Shown here one piece after another: positions 1 through 8,610 of a stretch of DNA of 34,985 nucleotides. Origin of the DNA: Microbacterium bovistercoris (GTDB taxonomy: Bacteria; Actinomycetota; Actinomycetes; Actinomycetales; Microbacteriaceae); assembly GCF_003387575.1 (NCBI RefSeq), contig NZ_QUAB01000039.1, positions 183,997 to 218,981 on the forward strand, in the 5' to 3' direction. Position 1 is the first letter of the stretch; every line of letters begins with the position of its first letter. A model generated the notes under the pieces. That model saw only the letters and a program-made list of their open reading frames with translations, searched no databases and had not been told where the DNA came from. The translations under genes and the position numbers were made by a program.

Positions 1-441
1 ACGAAGTACTCGCTGCGCGCGGCCGCCGCATCCGCCTGCATCGCCAGCTATGCTCCGGACTTCTTCTACGCGTACAACCACGAGCTGCTGATCGATCAGC
101 CGAAGGTCGACAGCGACGGCCGCACGGATGTCGAACTGGCCGACCTCGCCGGCGCGGTCGGCATCGACAACGCCGAGCAGGTTCGCTCCTGCATCGAGGG
201 CGGCGACTACCTGACCTGGGCGAAGGACGCCACGACGCGTGCGCTCGAGGGGCCGCTGCCCGGCTCGAAGAAGCTCAAGCTGAACGCCGCGCCGATGATC
301 GTCGTGAACGGTGAAGCCTATGTCGGCGCGATGGACGACCCGGCCGAGTTCTCCCAGTTCGTGATGACCGTCGCCAGCGACGCCTACTACGGCGAGCCGA
401 CCCCGACTCCCACGCCCACTGCCACGACCCCGGCGAAGTGA
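1..441 (+). CDS. DsbA-family thioredoxin-fold protein, C-terminal part (partial)
   Basis: The reading frame is open from the first base of the window and stops with TGA at 439-441, leaving 146 visible residues; the start and the CxxC active site lie upstream of the window. The visible part resembles the second half of DsbA-like oxidoreductases (Thioredoxin_4 type): a helical region, two isolated cysteines, then a cis-proline loop (APMIVVNG, proline at visible residue 98) followed by a G-x-x-D/E-x-F helix. The protein ends in a Thr/Pro repeat tail (PTPTPTPTATTPAK). Family members are usually membrane-anchored and act on exported proteins as disulfide oxidoreductases; that role is inferred here because the catalytic half cannot be seen. 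Confidence 0.78.
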   Translation, partial: TKYSLRAAAASACIASYAPDFFYAYNHELLIDQPKVDSDGRTDVELADLAGAVGIDNAEQVRSCIEGGDYLTWAKDATTRALEGPLPGSKKLKLNAAPMIVVNGEAYVGAMDDPAEFSQFVMTVASDAYYGEPTPTPTPTATTPAK

Positions 442-457
442 GGCCGGCGGTCGCCGC

Positions 458-463
458 TAAGCT
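458..463 (+). promoter_or_regulatory. -10 element of tRNA-Thr
   Basis: TAAGCT lies 11 bases before the tRNA 5' end, a usual distance for a short tRNA leader. A matching -35 would lie inside the end of the upstream gene and is not obvious. Confidence 0.4.
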
Positions 464-474
464 GGTGACCGTTC

Positions 475-547
475 GCCTCCTTAGCTCATCTGGTAGAGCA
501 GCGGCCTTGTAAACCGCAGGTGGCCGGTTCGAGTCCGGCAGGAGGCT
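475..547 (+). tRNA. tRNA-Thr (anticodon TGT)
   Basis: A full cloverleaf can be folded by hand: acceptor stem GCCTCCT (475-481) with AGGAGGC (540-546), D stem GCTC/GAGC, anticodon stem 501-505 with 513-517, T stem GCCGG/CCGGC around TTCGAGT. The anticodon loop CTTGTAA gives anticodon TGT at 508-510, reading ACA threonine codons. The base pair next to the anticodon loop (505 with 513) is a C-A mismatch. The 3' CCA is not encoded. Confidence 0.97.
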
Positions 548-552
548 CGGCA

Positions 553-594
553 AGACGAAGAAGAGCTCCCCGTGAGGGGAGCTCTTCTTCGTCT
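553..594. terminator. Perfect 19-bp hairpin, bidirectional terminator
   Basis: Two perfectly complementary 19-base arms (553-571 and 576-594) flank a GTGA loop. The arms start with a purine-rich AGACGAAGAAGAG block, so both strands end in a pyrimidine-rich tract. It lies between tRNA-Thr and the convergent minus-strand gene ending at 605 and can serve both. Confidence 0.85.
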
Positions 595-604
595 GCGGGG
601 CGCG

Positions 605-1212
605 TCAGACCACGGGGCCCTGCGCCGGCCAGCCGTCCAGGGGGCCGGTGTCGGTGAGATAGCCGATGTACGCCTCGTGCGGGATGCTGTGCCAGATCAT
701 CGGGTCGGTGTTCCAGACCTCGCCCTCCACGAGCCCGCCGAGCAGTGACTCGACGCCGAGCACGTTCTGCTTCACGGCCTTGCCGCGGCTCTTCTGCCCG
801 ATCGAGCCGCCGTAGGTCTCGAAGAAGACCATCGGGTGACTGTGTCCGGTCGGGTTGAGACCGTTGTGGTTCAGGCCGAGCATCGCCGCCGAGGTGACAC
901 CGCCCTTGATGTCGATCTCGCGCGGACCGCCGACGCTGTAACGATCGATGTTGACGTACCCGTACTTCTTGAGCTCGGAGTACACGTGACCCTGCAACTG
1001 GCGGGCCTTGATGTCGTACTCGCCACCGCGGATTCCCGGCAGCGTGGGTCCGCTCGGCGCCAGCGAGATACCCAGCGACATGGTGATCGGCTCGTCGGAC
1101 GCGTCGTACTTCAGGCCCTGGTGGTGGATGTCGAGGCCGACGTGCGGCTGGACCCGGGTCCAGTAGGCAGGTGCCGGCGAGTGAGGGTGAATCGGGGGGA
1201 CTGTTCAGCCAT
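605..1212 (-). CDS. Hypothetical protein, apparently frameshifted near its start
   Basis: I do not recognise the family. The uninterrupted frame with an ATG start runs from 1081 to 605 (158 residues, beginning MSLGISLAP), but the same frame stays open upstream to 1206 with strongly GC-rich third positions (for example YWTRVQPHVGLDIHHQ), with no ATG, GTG or TTG start. A good start exists in another frame: ATG at 1212 preceded by AGGA at a normal distance. Adding one base to the run of six G at 1194-1199 joins the two and yields a continuous protein of about 202 residues starting MAEQSPPIHPHSP. So the gene is either interrupted by a one-base deletion or the run was misread. No signal peptide or membrane segment is visible; the protein is rich in Gly and His. 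Confidence 0.6.
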
Positions 1213-1299
1213 CTCATCGTTCCTTTGTCTTCGTTGACGGCGGACAGCGCCAGTGTGTCAGCGTCGACGAGAGGAGAGCAAGGAAAGCGGAGGAACCGC

Positions 1300-1956
1300 T
1301 CAGAACAGCATCTCGTCCATGCCCTTGTCGTCGGCCCGTTCGACGGCGGCGATGCGCTCGTCGAGGGATGCTGCGGCGATCAGTGCCTCGTCGATGAGTT
1401 CGCGGGAGCCGTCGGCCGTGAGCCAGTCGCCCTGGAACGATGCCGGCAGCAGCAGCGGCACCCGGTCGTGGATGTGCGCGACCTGCGGGGGAGCGGGGCG
1501 CATGACGATCGAGTAGCAGGTGCGCCACTCGCCGTCGGGGTCCTTCCCGCGCTGCGTGACCGCCGCCATTCCGAACAGGACGCCACGCCCCAGTCCGAAC
1601 TCGTGCCACGCGCGCTGCGGCTTCTGCATCTCGAACCAGCCGGTGCTCGGCACGATCGCCCGGCCGCGCAGCGACCCGGGCTTCTCCTGCAGCCGCTCGG
1701 AGCGCGTGTTGATCGAGGGGAACCGTGCCGGCGCGCCGTTCACGAGGAAGCCCCACCAGGCCTGCTCGAGCACCGCCGCGTCGTCGCCCGGCATGACGAC
1801 AGGATTGAGGTTGCGCAGATTCCGTCCGGTGGGGCGCAGCGTCTCACCGGCGTTCTGCTCGGCCCAGTGGCGCAGGCCCTCCAGCATCGCGGCATCCGCC
1901 GCAGCGAGCTGCTCGGCGTCGGTGAACCGGGGATCGAGACCATAACTGGCGCACAT
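1300..1956 (-). CDS. SRAP domain protein (HMCES/YedK family), abasic-site processing
   Basis: A 218-residue protein of the SOS response-associated peptidase family. Members remove their initiator Met so that Cys2 becomes the N-terminal residue and forms a thiazolidine crosslink with abasic sites in single-stranded DNA. The key residues are present: Cys2, Asn83 (SINTRSE), Glu109 (GWFEM) and His163 (IHDRVP). Length is typical. The start at 1956 is fixed by the need for M-C at the N-terminus; the ATG follows a -10 hexamer by 6 bases and has no ribosome binding site. It is transcribed away from the nitroreductase/msrB pair's direction of entry, as the next gene downstream of them. Confidence 0.95.
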   Translation of the reverse strand: MCASYGLDPRFTDAEQLAAADAAMLEGLRHWAEQNAGETLRPTGRNLRNLNPVVMPGDDAAVLEQAWWGFLVNGAPARFPSINTRSERLQEKPGSLRGRAIVPSTGWFEMQKPQRAWHEFGLGRGVLFGMAAVTQRGKDPDGEWRTCYSIVMRPAPPQVAHIHDRVPLLLPASFQGDWLTADGSRELIDEALIAAASLDERIAAVERADDKGMDEMLF

Positions 1957-1962
1957 GCGGCC

Positions 1963-1968
1963 AGCGTA
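1963..1968 (-). promoter_or_regulatory. -10 element of the SRAP gene, leaderless
   Basis: TACGCT on the minus strand is separated from the ATG by exactly six bases (GGCCGC). Transcription should therefore begin at or next to the start codon. Confidence 0.5.
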
Positions 1969-1989
1969 GCCCCGGCCACCGACAGCGCG

Positions 1990-2529
1990 TCAGCGCCGCG
2001 GCATCTGTCCGAGCACCTTCTCAGCGTCGATCGACTTCCGGCGTCCGCCGTCCTTGCCCGCGGGCTTGCCGCCGACGTACAGCCAACCCAGCAGCTGCTC
2101 CTTCTTCTTCAGGCCGTGCGCCTTCGCGACGGCCTTGGAACGGGTGTAGTGGCCGGTGCGCCAGATGACGCCCCAGCCGGCCTCGTCCAGCAGCAGACTC
2201 AGCATGTGCGCCACGCCGGATGCCACGGCCTCCTGCTCCCAGTACGGCACCTTCTCGCTCTTGCGCGGGCTGACGACGACGGCGATCAGCAGCGGGGCGC
2301 GCAGTGGCTTCGACGACGGTTTGTCGTCGCCCTGCGCCTTGGCGATCGCGGCGCCCAGCCGTTCGCGATCCTCGCCGCGCAGCTCGATCAGCCGCCACGG
2401 GTGCAGAGAGGAGTGGTCGGCCACCCGGCCCGCCGCGGTGACGAGCGGTAGCAATTGCTCGTGCGTGGGTGCGACGTCGCTCACCTTAGACCAGGACCGC
2501 CGGGAGCGCGCGGCGTCGAGAGCGCTCAC
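1990..2529 (-). CDS. Nitroreductase family protein
   Basis: 179 residues resembling FMN-dependent nitroreductases of the small type: an N-terminal helix, the RVADHSSLHPWRLIEL segment (FMN-contacting H-P-W-R region), an AVVVSPRKSEKVPYWEQE strand-helix unit, and the EAGWGVIWRTG motif near the C-terminal half. These homodimers use NAD(P)H to reduce nitro compounds or quinones; the substrate cannot be inferred. The start is GTG at 2529, and its first bases overlap the stop of msrB (GTGA at 2526-2529), so the two are translationally coupled. The C-terminus is Lys/Arg-rich. Confidence 0.88.
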   Translation of the reverse strand: MSALDAARSRRSWSKVSDVAPTHEQLLPLVTAAGRVADHSSLHPWRLIELRGEDRERLGAAIAKAQGDDKPSSKPLRAPLLIAVVVSPRKSEKVPYWEQEAVASGVAHMLSLLLDEAGWGVIWRTGHYTRSKAVAKAHGLKKKEQLLGWLYVGGKPAGKDGGRRKSIDAEKVLGQMPRR

Positions 2530-2930
2530 GATTCAGTCGGGCTGAACGTGAGCGCCAGCGAATTCATGCAATAGCGGTCGCCGGTCGGGGTGCCGAAGCC
2601 GTCGGGGAAGACATGCCCCAGGTGCGAGCCGCATGCGGCGCACCGCACCTCGGTGCGCACCATGCCCAGCGTGCGGTCCTCGATCAGCGTCACGGCCTCC
2701 GGCCGGACCGACTCGTAGAAGCTCGGCCAGCCGCATCCGCTGTCGAACTTCGTGCCGCTCCGGAACAGTTCGGCGCCGCAGGCGCCGCACCGGTACAGCC
2801 CGTCGCGCTTCTCGTCGAGCAGCTCGCCCGTCCAGGGGCGCTCGGTCGCCGCCTCGCGCAGCACCGCGTACTCGGCTTCGCCGAGCTGTTCGCGCCATTC
2901 GGCTTCCGTCTTGTCCACGTCGTAACCCAT
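2526..2930 (-). CDS. msrB: Peptide-methionine (R)-S-oxide reductase MsrB
   Basis: 134 residues. It reduces methionine-R-sulfoxide in damaged proteins, with thioredoxin or a similar donor. The two zinc CxxC pairs are at 48/51 and 97/100, the catalytic cysteine is Cys121 in RYCMNS, and Cys66 in SGCGWPSF is the likely resolving cysteine. The open frame continues far upstream, but the ATG at 2930 gives the usual family N-terminus and follows a -10 hexamer by six bases. It is the first gene of a pair with the nitroreductase. Confidence 0.96.
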   Translation of the reverse strand: MGYDVDKTEAEWREQLGEAEYAVLREAATERPWTGELLDEKRDGLYRCGACGAELFRSGTKFDSGCGWPSFYESVRPEAVTLIEDRTLGMVRTEVRCAACGSHLGHVFPDGFGTPTGDRYCMNSLALTFSPTES

Positions 2931-2936
2931 GGGTCT

Positions 2937-2942
2937 ATTGTC
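2937..2942 (-). promoter_or_regulatory. -10 element of msrB, leaderless
   Basis: GACAAT on the minus strand (four of six consensus bases) is followed by AGACCC and then the ATG. No ribosome binding site fits between. Confidence 0.45.
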
Positions 2943-3006
2943 CCTCGCTCCGCGGGGAATGGCGCGATGGCGGGAGTGGCGCGCGGATGCTGCGCCGGAT
3001 GCCGCG

Positions 3007-3012
3007 TAGCCT
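3007..3012 (+). promoter_or_regulatory. -10 element of the DUF3263 gene, leaderless
   Basis: TAGCCT is separated from the ATG at 3019 by six bases (GGGGCC). No convincing -35 is seen. Confidence 0.45.
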
Positions 3013-3018
3013 GGGGCC

Positions 3019-3276
3019 ATGCTCGGAGACCTCACCGATCGCGATCGCGCGATCCTCGCCCTCGAGGCCGCCTGGCCGCGGCACGGCGGCGCCAAGGAGG
3101 AGAAGATCCGGGCGCAGTTGGGCATGAGTCCCGCCCGCTACTACCAGCTGCTCGGCCGCCTCATCGAGACGGAGCAGGCTCTGGAGTTCGACCCTCTGCT
3201 CGTGCGCCGGCTGCGTCGGATCCGCGACGCCCGCAGCGAGCGCCGCGTCGCGCGGATGAGGGGCTTCGTCGGCTGA
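3019..3276 (+). CDS. DUF3263 family protein
   Basis: 85 residues. The sequence matches the small actinobacterial DUF3263 family: LTDRDRAILALEAAWPRHGGAKEEKIRAQLGMSPARYYQLL reads as a compact helix-turn-helix-like domain in which R-Y-Y-Q-L-L forms the recognition-like helix, followed by a basic C-terminal helix (RRLRRIRDARSERRVARMR). Its function is unknown; DNA binding is an inference from the helical, basic character. In many actinobacteria this family precedes a LytR_C-domain protein, as here with the gene at 3321. Confidence 0.85.
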   Translation: MLGDLTDRDRAILALEAAWPRHGGAKEEKIRAQLGMSPARYYQLLGRLIETEQALEFDPLLVRRLRRIRDARSERRVARMRGFVG

Positions 3277-3308
3277 CGGGGCGACGGGGATTCACAGAGG
3301 ACATGCCC

Positions 3309-3314
3309 TAGCAT
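3309..3314 (+). promoter_or_regulatory. -10 element of the LytR_C gene, leaderless
   Basis: TAGCAT then CGAGGG then GTG at 3321. The GAGGG touches the start codon, too close to act as a normal ribosome binding site. Confidence 0.45.
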
Positions 3315-3320
3315 CGAGGG

Positions 3321-3893
3321 GTGTCCAAGCCCAACCATGATCGATTCGACGACGTCCCGCACTCGACCGGGCGCGTCGGAGCGCACCGCGCCGAGGTTCC
3401 GGGCATGAACGGATGGGTCGTGCTGCTGTGGTCGGCAGCGGCAGTGCTCGTTCTCGTGGTCGTCGGCATCTTCGGGTCTCTGCTGGCCATGGGGCGCATC
3501 TCGTTCGGCGGAGATGCCCCGCCCACCGCAGCTGCGACCGTCGCGCCGGAGGAGACGGGCGTGGTGGACACGTCCTACGCCGTGCTGATCCTCAACGCCA
3601 CTCCGGACGACAGTCTGGAGGACTCGATGCGCGACCAGCTGATCAAGGCCGGCTGGAGTGGTGACCAGATCACCAGCAGCGACGCCTCCAGCACCGACTT
3701 CCCGACGACGACCGTGTACTACGTCGATGCGGCTGACGAGGCCGCGGCGATCGGACTCGCCGGTGCCATCGGCGGCGCGGAAGTGCAGCAGAGCGACGTG
3801 TACAAGGACTACAACGAATCCGGCGGCAAGCAGCTCGCCGTGGTGATCGGCACGGACCGCAGCGCGTCGGCGCCGGAGACCCCAGCCGAGTAG
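3321..3893 (+). CDS. LytR C-terminal domain membrane protein
   Basis: 190 residues. A charged cytoplasmic N-terminus (1-30) is followed by one membrane helix at about 31-56 (WVVLLWSAAAVLVLVVVGIFG), a short Ala/Pro/Thr linker, and an extracytoplasmic LytR_C domain at about 80-180 (YAVLILNATPDDSLEDSMRDQL ... VVIGTD). LytR_C domains also sit at the C-terminus of cell-wall glycopolymer ligases; this stand-alone form lacks the catalytic LCP domain, so a wall-associated binding role is only inferred. The start is GTG. It lies between DUF3263 and groL. Confidence 0.85.
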   Translation: MSKPNHDRFDDVPHSTGRVGAHRAEVPGMNGWVVLLWSAAAVLVLVVVGIFGSLLAMGRISFGGDAPPTAAATVAPEETGVVDTSYAVLILNATPDDSLEDSMRDQLIKAGWSGDQITSSDASSTDFPTTTVYYVDAADEAAAIGLAGAIGGAEVQQSDVYKDYNESGGKQLAVVIGTDRSASAPETPAE

Positions 3894-3904
3894 CGCCGTC
3901 GTGG

Positions 3905-3931
3905 CTTGCACTCTCCATGGTCGAGTGCCAG
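3905..3931 (+). promoter_or_regulatory. Degenerate second CIRCE-like operator
   Basis: CTTGCACTC, nine bases, GAGTGCCAG. It keeps the same 9-9-9 layout as the full CIRCE downstream and matches 7 of 9 bases in each arm. It overlaps the -35 of groL. Confidence 0.6.
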
Positions 3932-3934
3932 AAT
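3906..3934 (+). promoter_or_regulatory. groL promoter
   Basis: TTGCAC (3906-3911), 17 bases, CAGAAT (3929-3934). The predicted start point falls at the left arm of the main CIRCE element, so repressor binding would block initiation. Confidence 0.6.
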
Positions 3935-3938
3935 GGCG

Positions 3939-3965
3939 TTAGCACTCGATCGTTGTGAGTGCTAA
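3939..3965 (+). promoter_or_regulatory. CIRCE operator (HrcA site)
   Basis: TTAGCACTC, nine bases, GAGTGCTAA: an exact match to the CIRCE consensus bound by the heat-shock repressor HrcA. The hrcA gene is not in this window. Confidence 0.95.
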
Positions 3966-5618
<1,653 letters not shown>

Positions 5619-5635
5619 TCCATACCCCTCGCACA

Positions 5636-5669
5636 CAGAACGCCCCCGGCTTCGGCCGGGGGCGTTCTG
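5636..5669. terminator. Perfect 15-bp hairpin with TTCG loop
   Basis: Arms CAGAACGCCCCCGGC (5636-5650) and its complement (5655-5669) around TTCG, an especially stable tetraloop. It lies between groL and the convergent WXG100 gene and can serve both. Confidence 0.88.
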
Positions 5670-5694
5670 CGTTCCGCGAGGGGGAGGGCGGGGG

Positions 5695-5982
5695 TCAGCG
5701 GAACAGGTTCGCGGAGTACTGGTCGGCGTCGGCGTACTGCGTCGCCGCAGAGCCCAGGGCCGTCCCGATCGATGCCAGCACCTGCTCGACATGCAGCTGC
5801 GCGCCGCGCCACTGCTCGCTGCACTGCTGGAACGCGGCCGAGGCGCTGCCCGTCCACGAGGACTGCAGCTGGTTCAGCTGCGCCATCAGCGCGGCCGATT
5901 CGGACTGCAGCCGCTCGATCGTGGCCCGGGTCGCGCCGTGCGCGGCGTGGACGGCGTCGGTGTCGACGGTGAAGACGGACAT
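5695..5982 (-). CDS. WXG100 family protein (ESAT-6-like)
   Basis: 95 residues, the standard length for the family. Two amphipathic helices flank a W-x-G turn at 43-45 (SSWTGSAS), and the second helix contains a further Trp at 58. WXG100 proteins are small helical-hairpin dimers usually exported by type VII (ESX/Yuk) secretion. No EccC-type ATPase, EccD or partner lies nearby, so this is an orphan gene; either the secretion genes are elsewhere or it has another role. The ATG at 5982 follows GAGAGGAG at a good distance. Confidence 0.92.
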   Translation of the reverse strand: MSVFTVDTDAVHAAHGATRATIERLQSESAALMAQLNQLQSSWTGSASAAFQQCSEQWRGAQLHVEQVLASIGTALGSAATQYADADQYSANLFR

Positions 5983-6098
5983 GGGGTCTCCTCTCGTTGG
6001 GCTTCCGACGCTAGAGCGCCGCGCGACGCCGGAGACGCGGGATTCGCGGCATCCGGGACATCTCCCGCGAGATGCCGATTGTGGAGGACGAGTCGCCG

Positions 6099-7844
6099 TC
6101 AGAGATCGGGCGGCGCGATCGGCTGCGTCTCCTCGAGCAGATGCTCCGGCGTCGCGCTCGCCGGCGCCAGGGGGAGCGAGACGATGAACGTCGCACCGCC
6201 GCCGGCGGTCTCCTCGACGCGTACGGATCCGTTCAGCGCTTCGACGATCGACGAGACGATCGCGAGGCCCAGACCGGAGCCGCCGGTCTCGCGAGCGCGG
6301 GAGGTGTCGGCGCGCCAGAACCGCTGGAAGATCTGCTCCCTGATCTGCTGCGGAACACCCTCGCCGTGGTCGGCGATCGCGATGGTGCCGATGCCGCGCA
6401 GCCGGTCGACGCCGACGATGATCTCGATCGGGCTGTCCTCCGGCGAGAAGCGCCGCGCGTTGCCGAGCAGGTTGGTCACCACCTGCCGCACCTTGTTCTC
6501 GTCGCCGAGCACGATGGGCGGTGTGCGCACCGGGATGTCGAGCGTCTCGTGGAAGTCGATCTGCGGCACGACCTCGGTGCGAGGACGGCGGCGCAGCCGG
6601 GCGAGAGCAGCCCCGGTCAGACCGCGTGCGCCTGGCGCGCGGGTCGTGGCATCCTTCGTCTTCGACGGCTTCTGTGCCTCCGCCGCCGGCGTCGCCGGCG
6701 TCGGAGGCGGCAGGACGGGCTCGACCGCCTGCTCCAGCGTGGTGTCGACGACGGTCACGGTGCGTGCGGGGGCGGTGACCCGCATGTCGAGGGCTGCATC
6801 GCGGGCGATCGGCCGCAGGTCGAGCGGCACGATCTCGAGGGAGCGGCCGGCGTCTTCGTCCAGCCGCGCGAGCGCGAGGAGATCCTCGACCATCGCGCCC
6901 ATGCGGATGGCCTCCTTCTCGATCCGCTCCATCGCGCGCGCGGTGTCCTCGTCGCCGCGGATGGCGCCCATCCGGTACAACTCGGCGTAGCCGCGGACGC
7001 TCACCAGCGGAGTGCGCAGCTCATGGCTGGCGTCGCCGATGAAGCGCCGCATGTGCTGCACGGTGCGGTCCCGTTGCGCGATCGCCCCGTCGACACGGTC
7101 GAGCATCGTGTTGATCGCGGCGTTAAGACGACCGACCTCGGTGGTGGGTTCGAGATCGGTGAGTCGCTGGCTGAGGTCGCCGGCGGCGATCGACATTGCG
7201 GTGGACTCCACCTGCCCGAGCCGCCGGAACGTCAGCGTGACCAGTCCTCTGGTGAGCAGCGCCGCGATGAGGATGGTCACCAGCGCGACGGTCGTGTACA
7301 CGCCGAAGTACGTCGCGACGATGCGGTCGGCCTCGTCCAGCGGCAGCGCGACGATCTGCACGTAGGTGACCGAGGCCCCGACCGCCACCTGGGTCGCCGC
7401 GGCGGCGCTGAACGCACCGCCGTCTTCGCCCTGCAGGGGGATGATCTGATCGGCGCTCGACTGCGCTTCGGCAAGGGTGTAGGTCTCCGGGAAGACGGGG
7501 CGCTCCGCGCCCGGCTGACCGCCGGCCTCGGCGACCTTCCGCCCTGCGGTGTCGTAGAAGGCGGCGAAGTAGTCGGCGCGCGAGACGGCGCCGTCCCGCG
7601 GGGTGAACACCGCCTCGCCGTTCTCGATCGTGACGACGAAGAACCGGTCCGCCTGACTGGTCGAGACCAGCCCAGGCAATTGCGCGTTGATGTTGCCGAT
7701 CATCGCGTTGCGCAGGATCGGCACGGTGCCGATACCGGCCACGAGGAGCCCGAGGGCCAGCACGGCGACGGTGACGCCGGTGACCTTGGCGCGCAGGCTG
7801 ATGCGCCGCCACCACGAGGTGACGGCATCAGTCCTTTGCGCCAT
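6099..7844 (-). CDS. Two-component sensor histidine kinase (HAMP-HisKA-HATPase)
   Basis: 581 residues. Order: short basic cytoplasmic end, first membrane helix about 20-42, extracytoplasmic sensor domain about 45-178, second membrane helix about 180-203, HAMP linker, HisKA dimerisation domain with phospho-accepting His274 (SHELRTPL), then an HATPase_c domain with N-box asparagines 458/462 (NLLGNARRF), a DHGEGVP box and GSGLGLAIV. It resembles actinobacterial TcrY/PrrB-type kinases; the stimulus is unknown. A Pro/Ala/Lys-rich insertion of roughly 70 residues (about 369-440) splits the start of the ATPase domain. It is 15 bases downstream of its response regulator, with GGAGAAG before its ATG. 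Confidence 0.94.
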   Translation of the reverse strand: MAQRTDAVTSWWRRISLRAKVTGVTVAVLALGLLVAGIGTVPILRNAMIGNINAQLPGLVSTSQADRFFVVTIENGEAVFTPRDGAVSRADYFAAFYDTAGRKVAEAGGQPGAERPVFPETYTLAEAQSSADQIIPLQGEDGGAFSAAAATQVAVGASVTYVQIVALPLDEADRIVATYFGVYTTVALVTILIAALLTRGLVTLTFRRLGQVESTAMSIAAGDLSQRLTDLEPTTEVGRLNAAINTMLDRVDGAIAQRDRTVQHMRRFIGDASHELRTPLVSVRGYAELYRMGAIRGDEDTARAMERIEKEAIRMGAMVEDLLALARLDEDAGRSLEIVPLDLRPIARDAALDMRVTAPARTVTVVDTTLEQAVEPVLPPPTPATPAAEAQKPSKTKDATTRAPGARGLTGAALARLRRRPRTEVVPQIDFHETLDIPVRTPPIVLGDENKVRQVVTNLLGNARRFSPEDSPIEIIVGVDRLRGIGTIAIADHGEGVPQQIREQIFQRFWRADTSRARETGGSGLGLAIVSSIVEALNGSVRVEETAGGGATFIVSLPLAPASATPEHLLEETQPIAPPDL

Positions 7845-7859
7845 GAACTTCTCCGGGCG

Positions 7860-8552
7860 TCAGACGGTCTTGCCGACCTTGAGCATGTACCCGAAGCCGC
7901 GCTTGGTCTGGATCAGCGACTCCTCGGTGTGCGGGTCGATCTTGCGGCGCAGGTACGAGATGTAGCTCTCGACGATGCCGGCATCGCCGTTGAAGTCGTA
8001 CTCCCAGACGTGGTCGAGGATCTGCGCCTTCGACAGCACGCGGTTGGGGTTGAGCATGAGGTACTTCAGCAGCTTGAACTCGGTCGGGCTGAGCTCGATC
8101 GGCTCCTTGCCCACGAACACGTCGTGCGTGTCCTGGTCCATCGACAGCTCGCCCGCGCGGATGACCGACTCCTCGTCGGCCTGCATCGTGCGGCGCAGGA
8201 TGGCCTGCGCCCTGGCGACGATCTCATCGAGGGCGAAGGGCTTGGTGACGTAGTCGTCGCCGCCGGCGTTCAGGCCCTCGATCTTGTCCTGGGTGTCGTC
8301 CTTCGCCGTGAGGAACAGGATCGGTGCGGTGAAACCGGCGCCGCGCAGGCGCTTGGTCACGCTGAACCCGTTCATGTCGGGCAGCATCACGTCGAGGATG
8401 ATGAGGTCCGGCTCCTCTTCGAGGACCGCGGAGATGGTGGCCGCCCCGTTGGCGACGGTCTTCACCTGGAATCCGGCGAAGCTGAGACCCGTGGAGAGCA
8501 GGTCGCGGATGTTCGGCTCGTCGTCGACGACCAGGATGCGCGCATCAGTCAT
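7860..8552 (-). CDS. OmpR-family response regulator
   Basis: 230 residues. The receiver domain has acidic residues Asp10/Asp11, phospho-acceptor Asp54 (IILDVMLPD), Thr82 and Lys104 (TKPF). The C-terminal winged helix (about 130-228) ends in the RKIDPHTEESLIQTKRGFGYML segment typical of OmpR/PhoB regulators, close to TcrX/PrrA types. It is first in an operon with the histidine kinase, its evident partner. Its ATG at 8552 is six bases after a good -10, so the mRNA is probably leaderless. Confidence 0.96.
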   Translation of the reverse strand: MTDARILVVDDEPNIRDLLSTGLSFAGFQVKTVANGAATISAVLEEEPDLIILDVMLPDMNGFSVTKRLRGAGFTAPILFLTAKDDTQDKIEGLNAGGDDYVTKPFALDEIVARAQAILRRTMQADEESVIRAGELSMDQDTHDVFVGKEPIELSPTEFKLLKYLMLNPNRVLSKAQILDHVWEYDFNGDAGIVESYISYLRRKIDPHTEESLIQTKRGFGYMLKVGKTV

Positions 8553-8558
8553 GCCCCC

Positions 8559-8564
8559 ATTATG
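8559..8564 (-). promoter_or_regulatory. -10 element of the response-regulator operon, leaderless
   Basis: CATAAT on the minus strand (five of six consensus bases), then GGGGGC, then ATG. A weak -35 (CAGACA, 8588-8583) lies 18 bases upstream. Confidence 0.6.
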
Positions 8565-8610
8565 GTGACTCGACCGGTGCCGTGTCTGATTGTCTCCGGA
8601 TCGGCGGTCT

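Noticed and set aside
486..1217. 243-codon minus-strand frame with ATG at 1217
   Set aside because: It runs through the tRNA and terminator and has low-complexity Arg-rich sequence; the frame ending at 605 has far better codon use.
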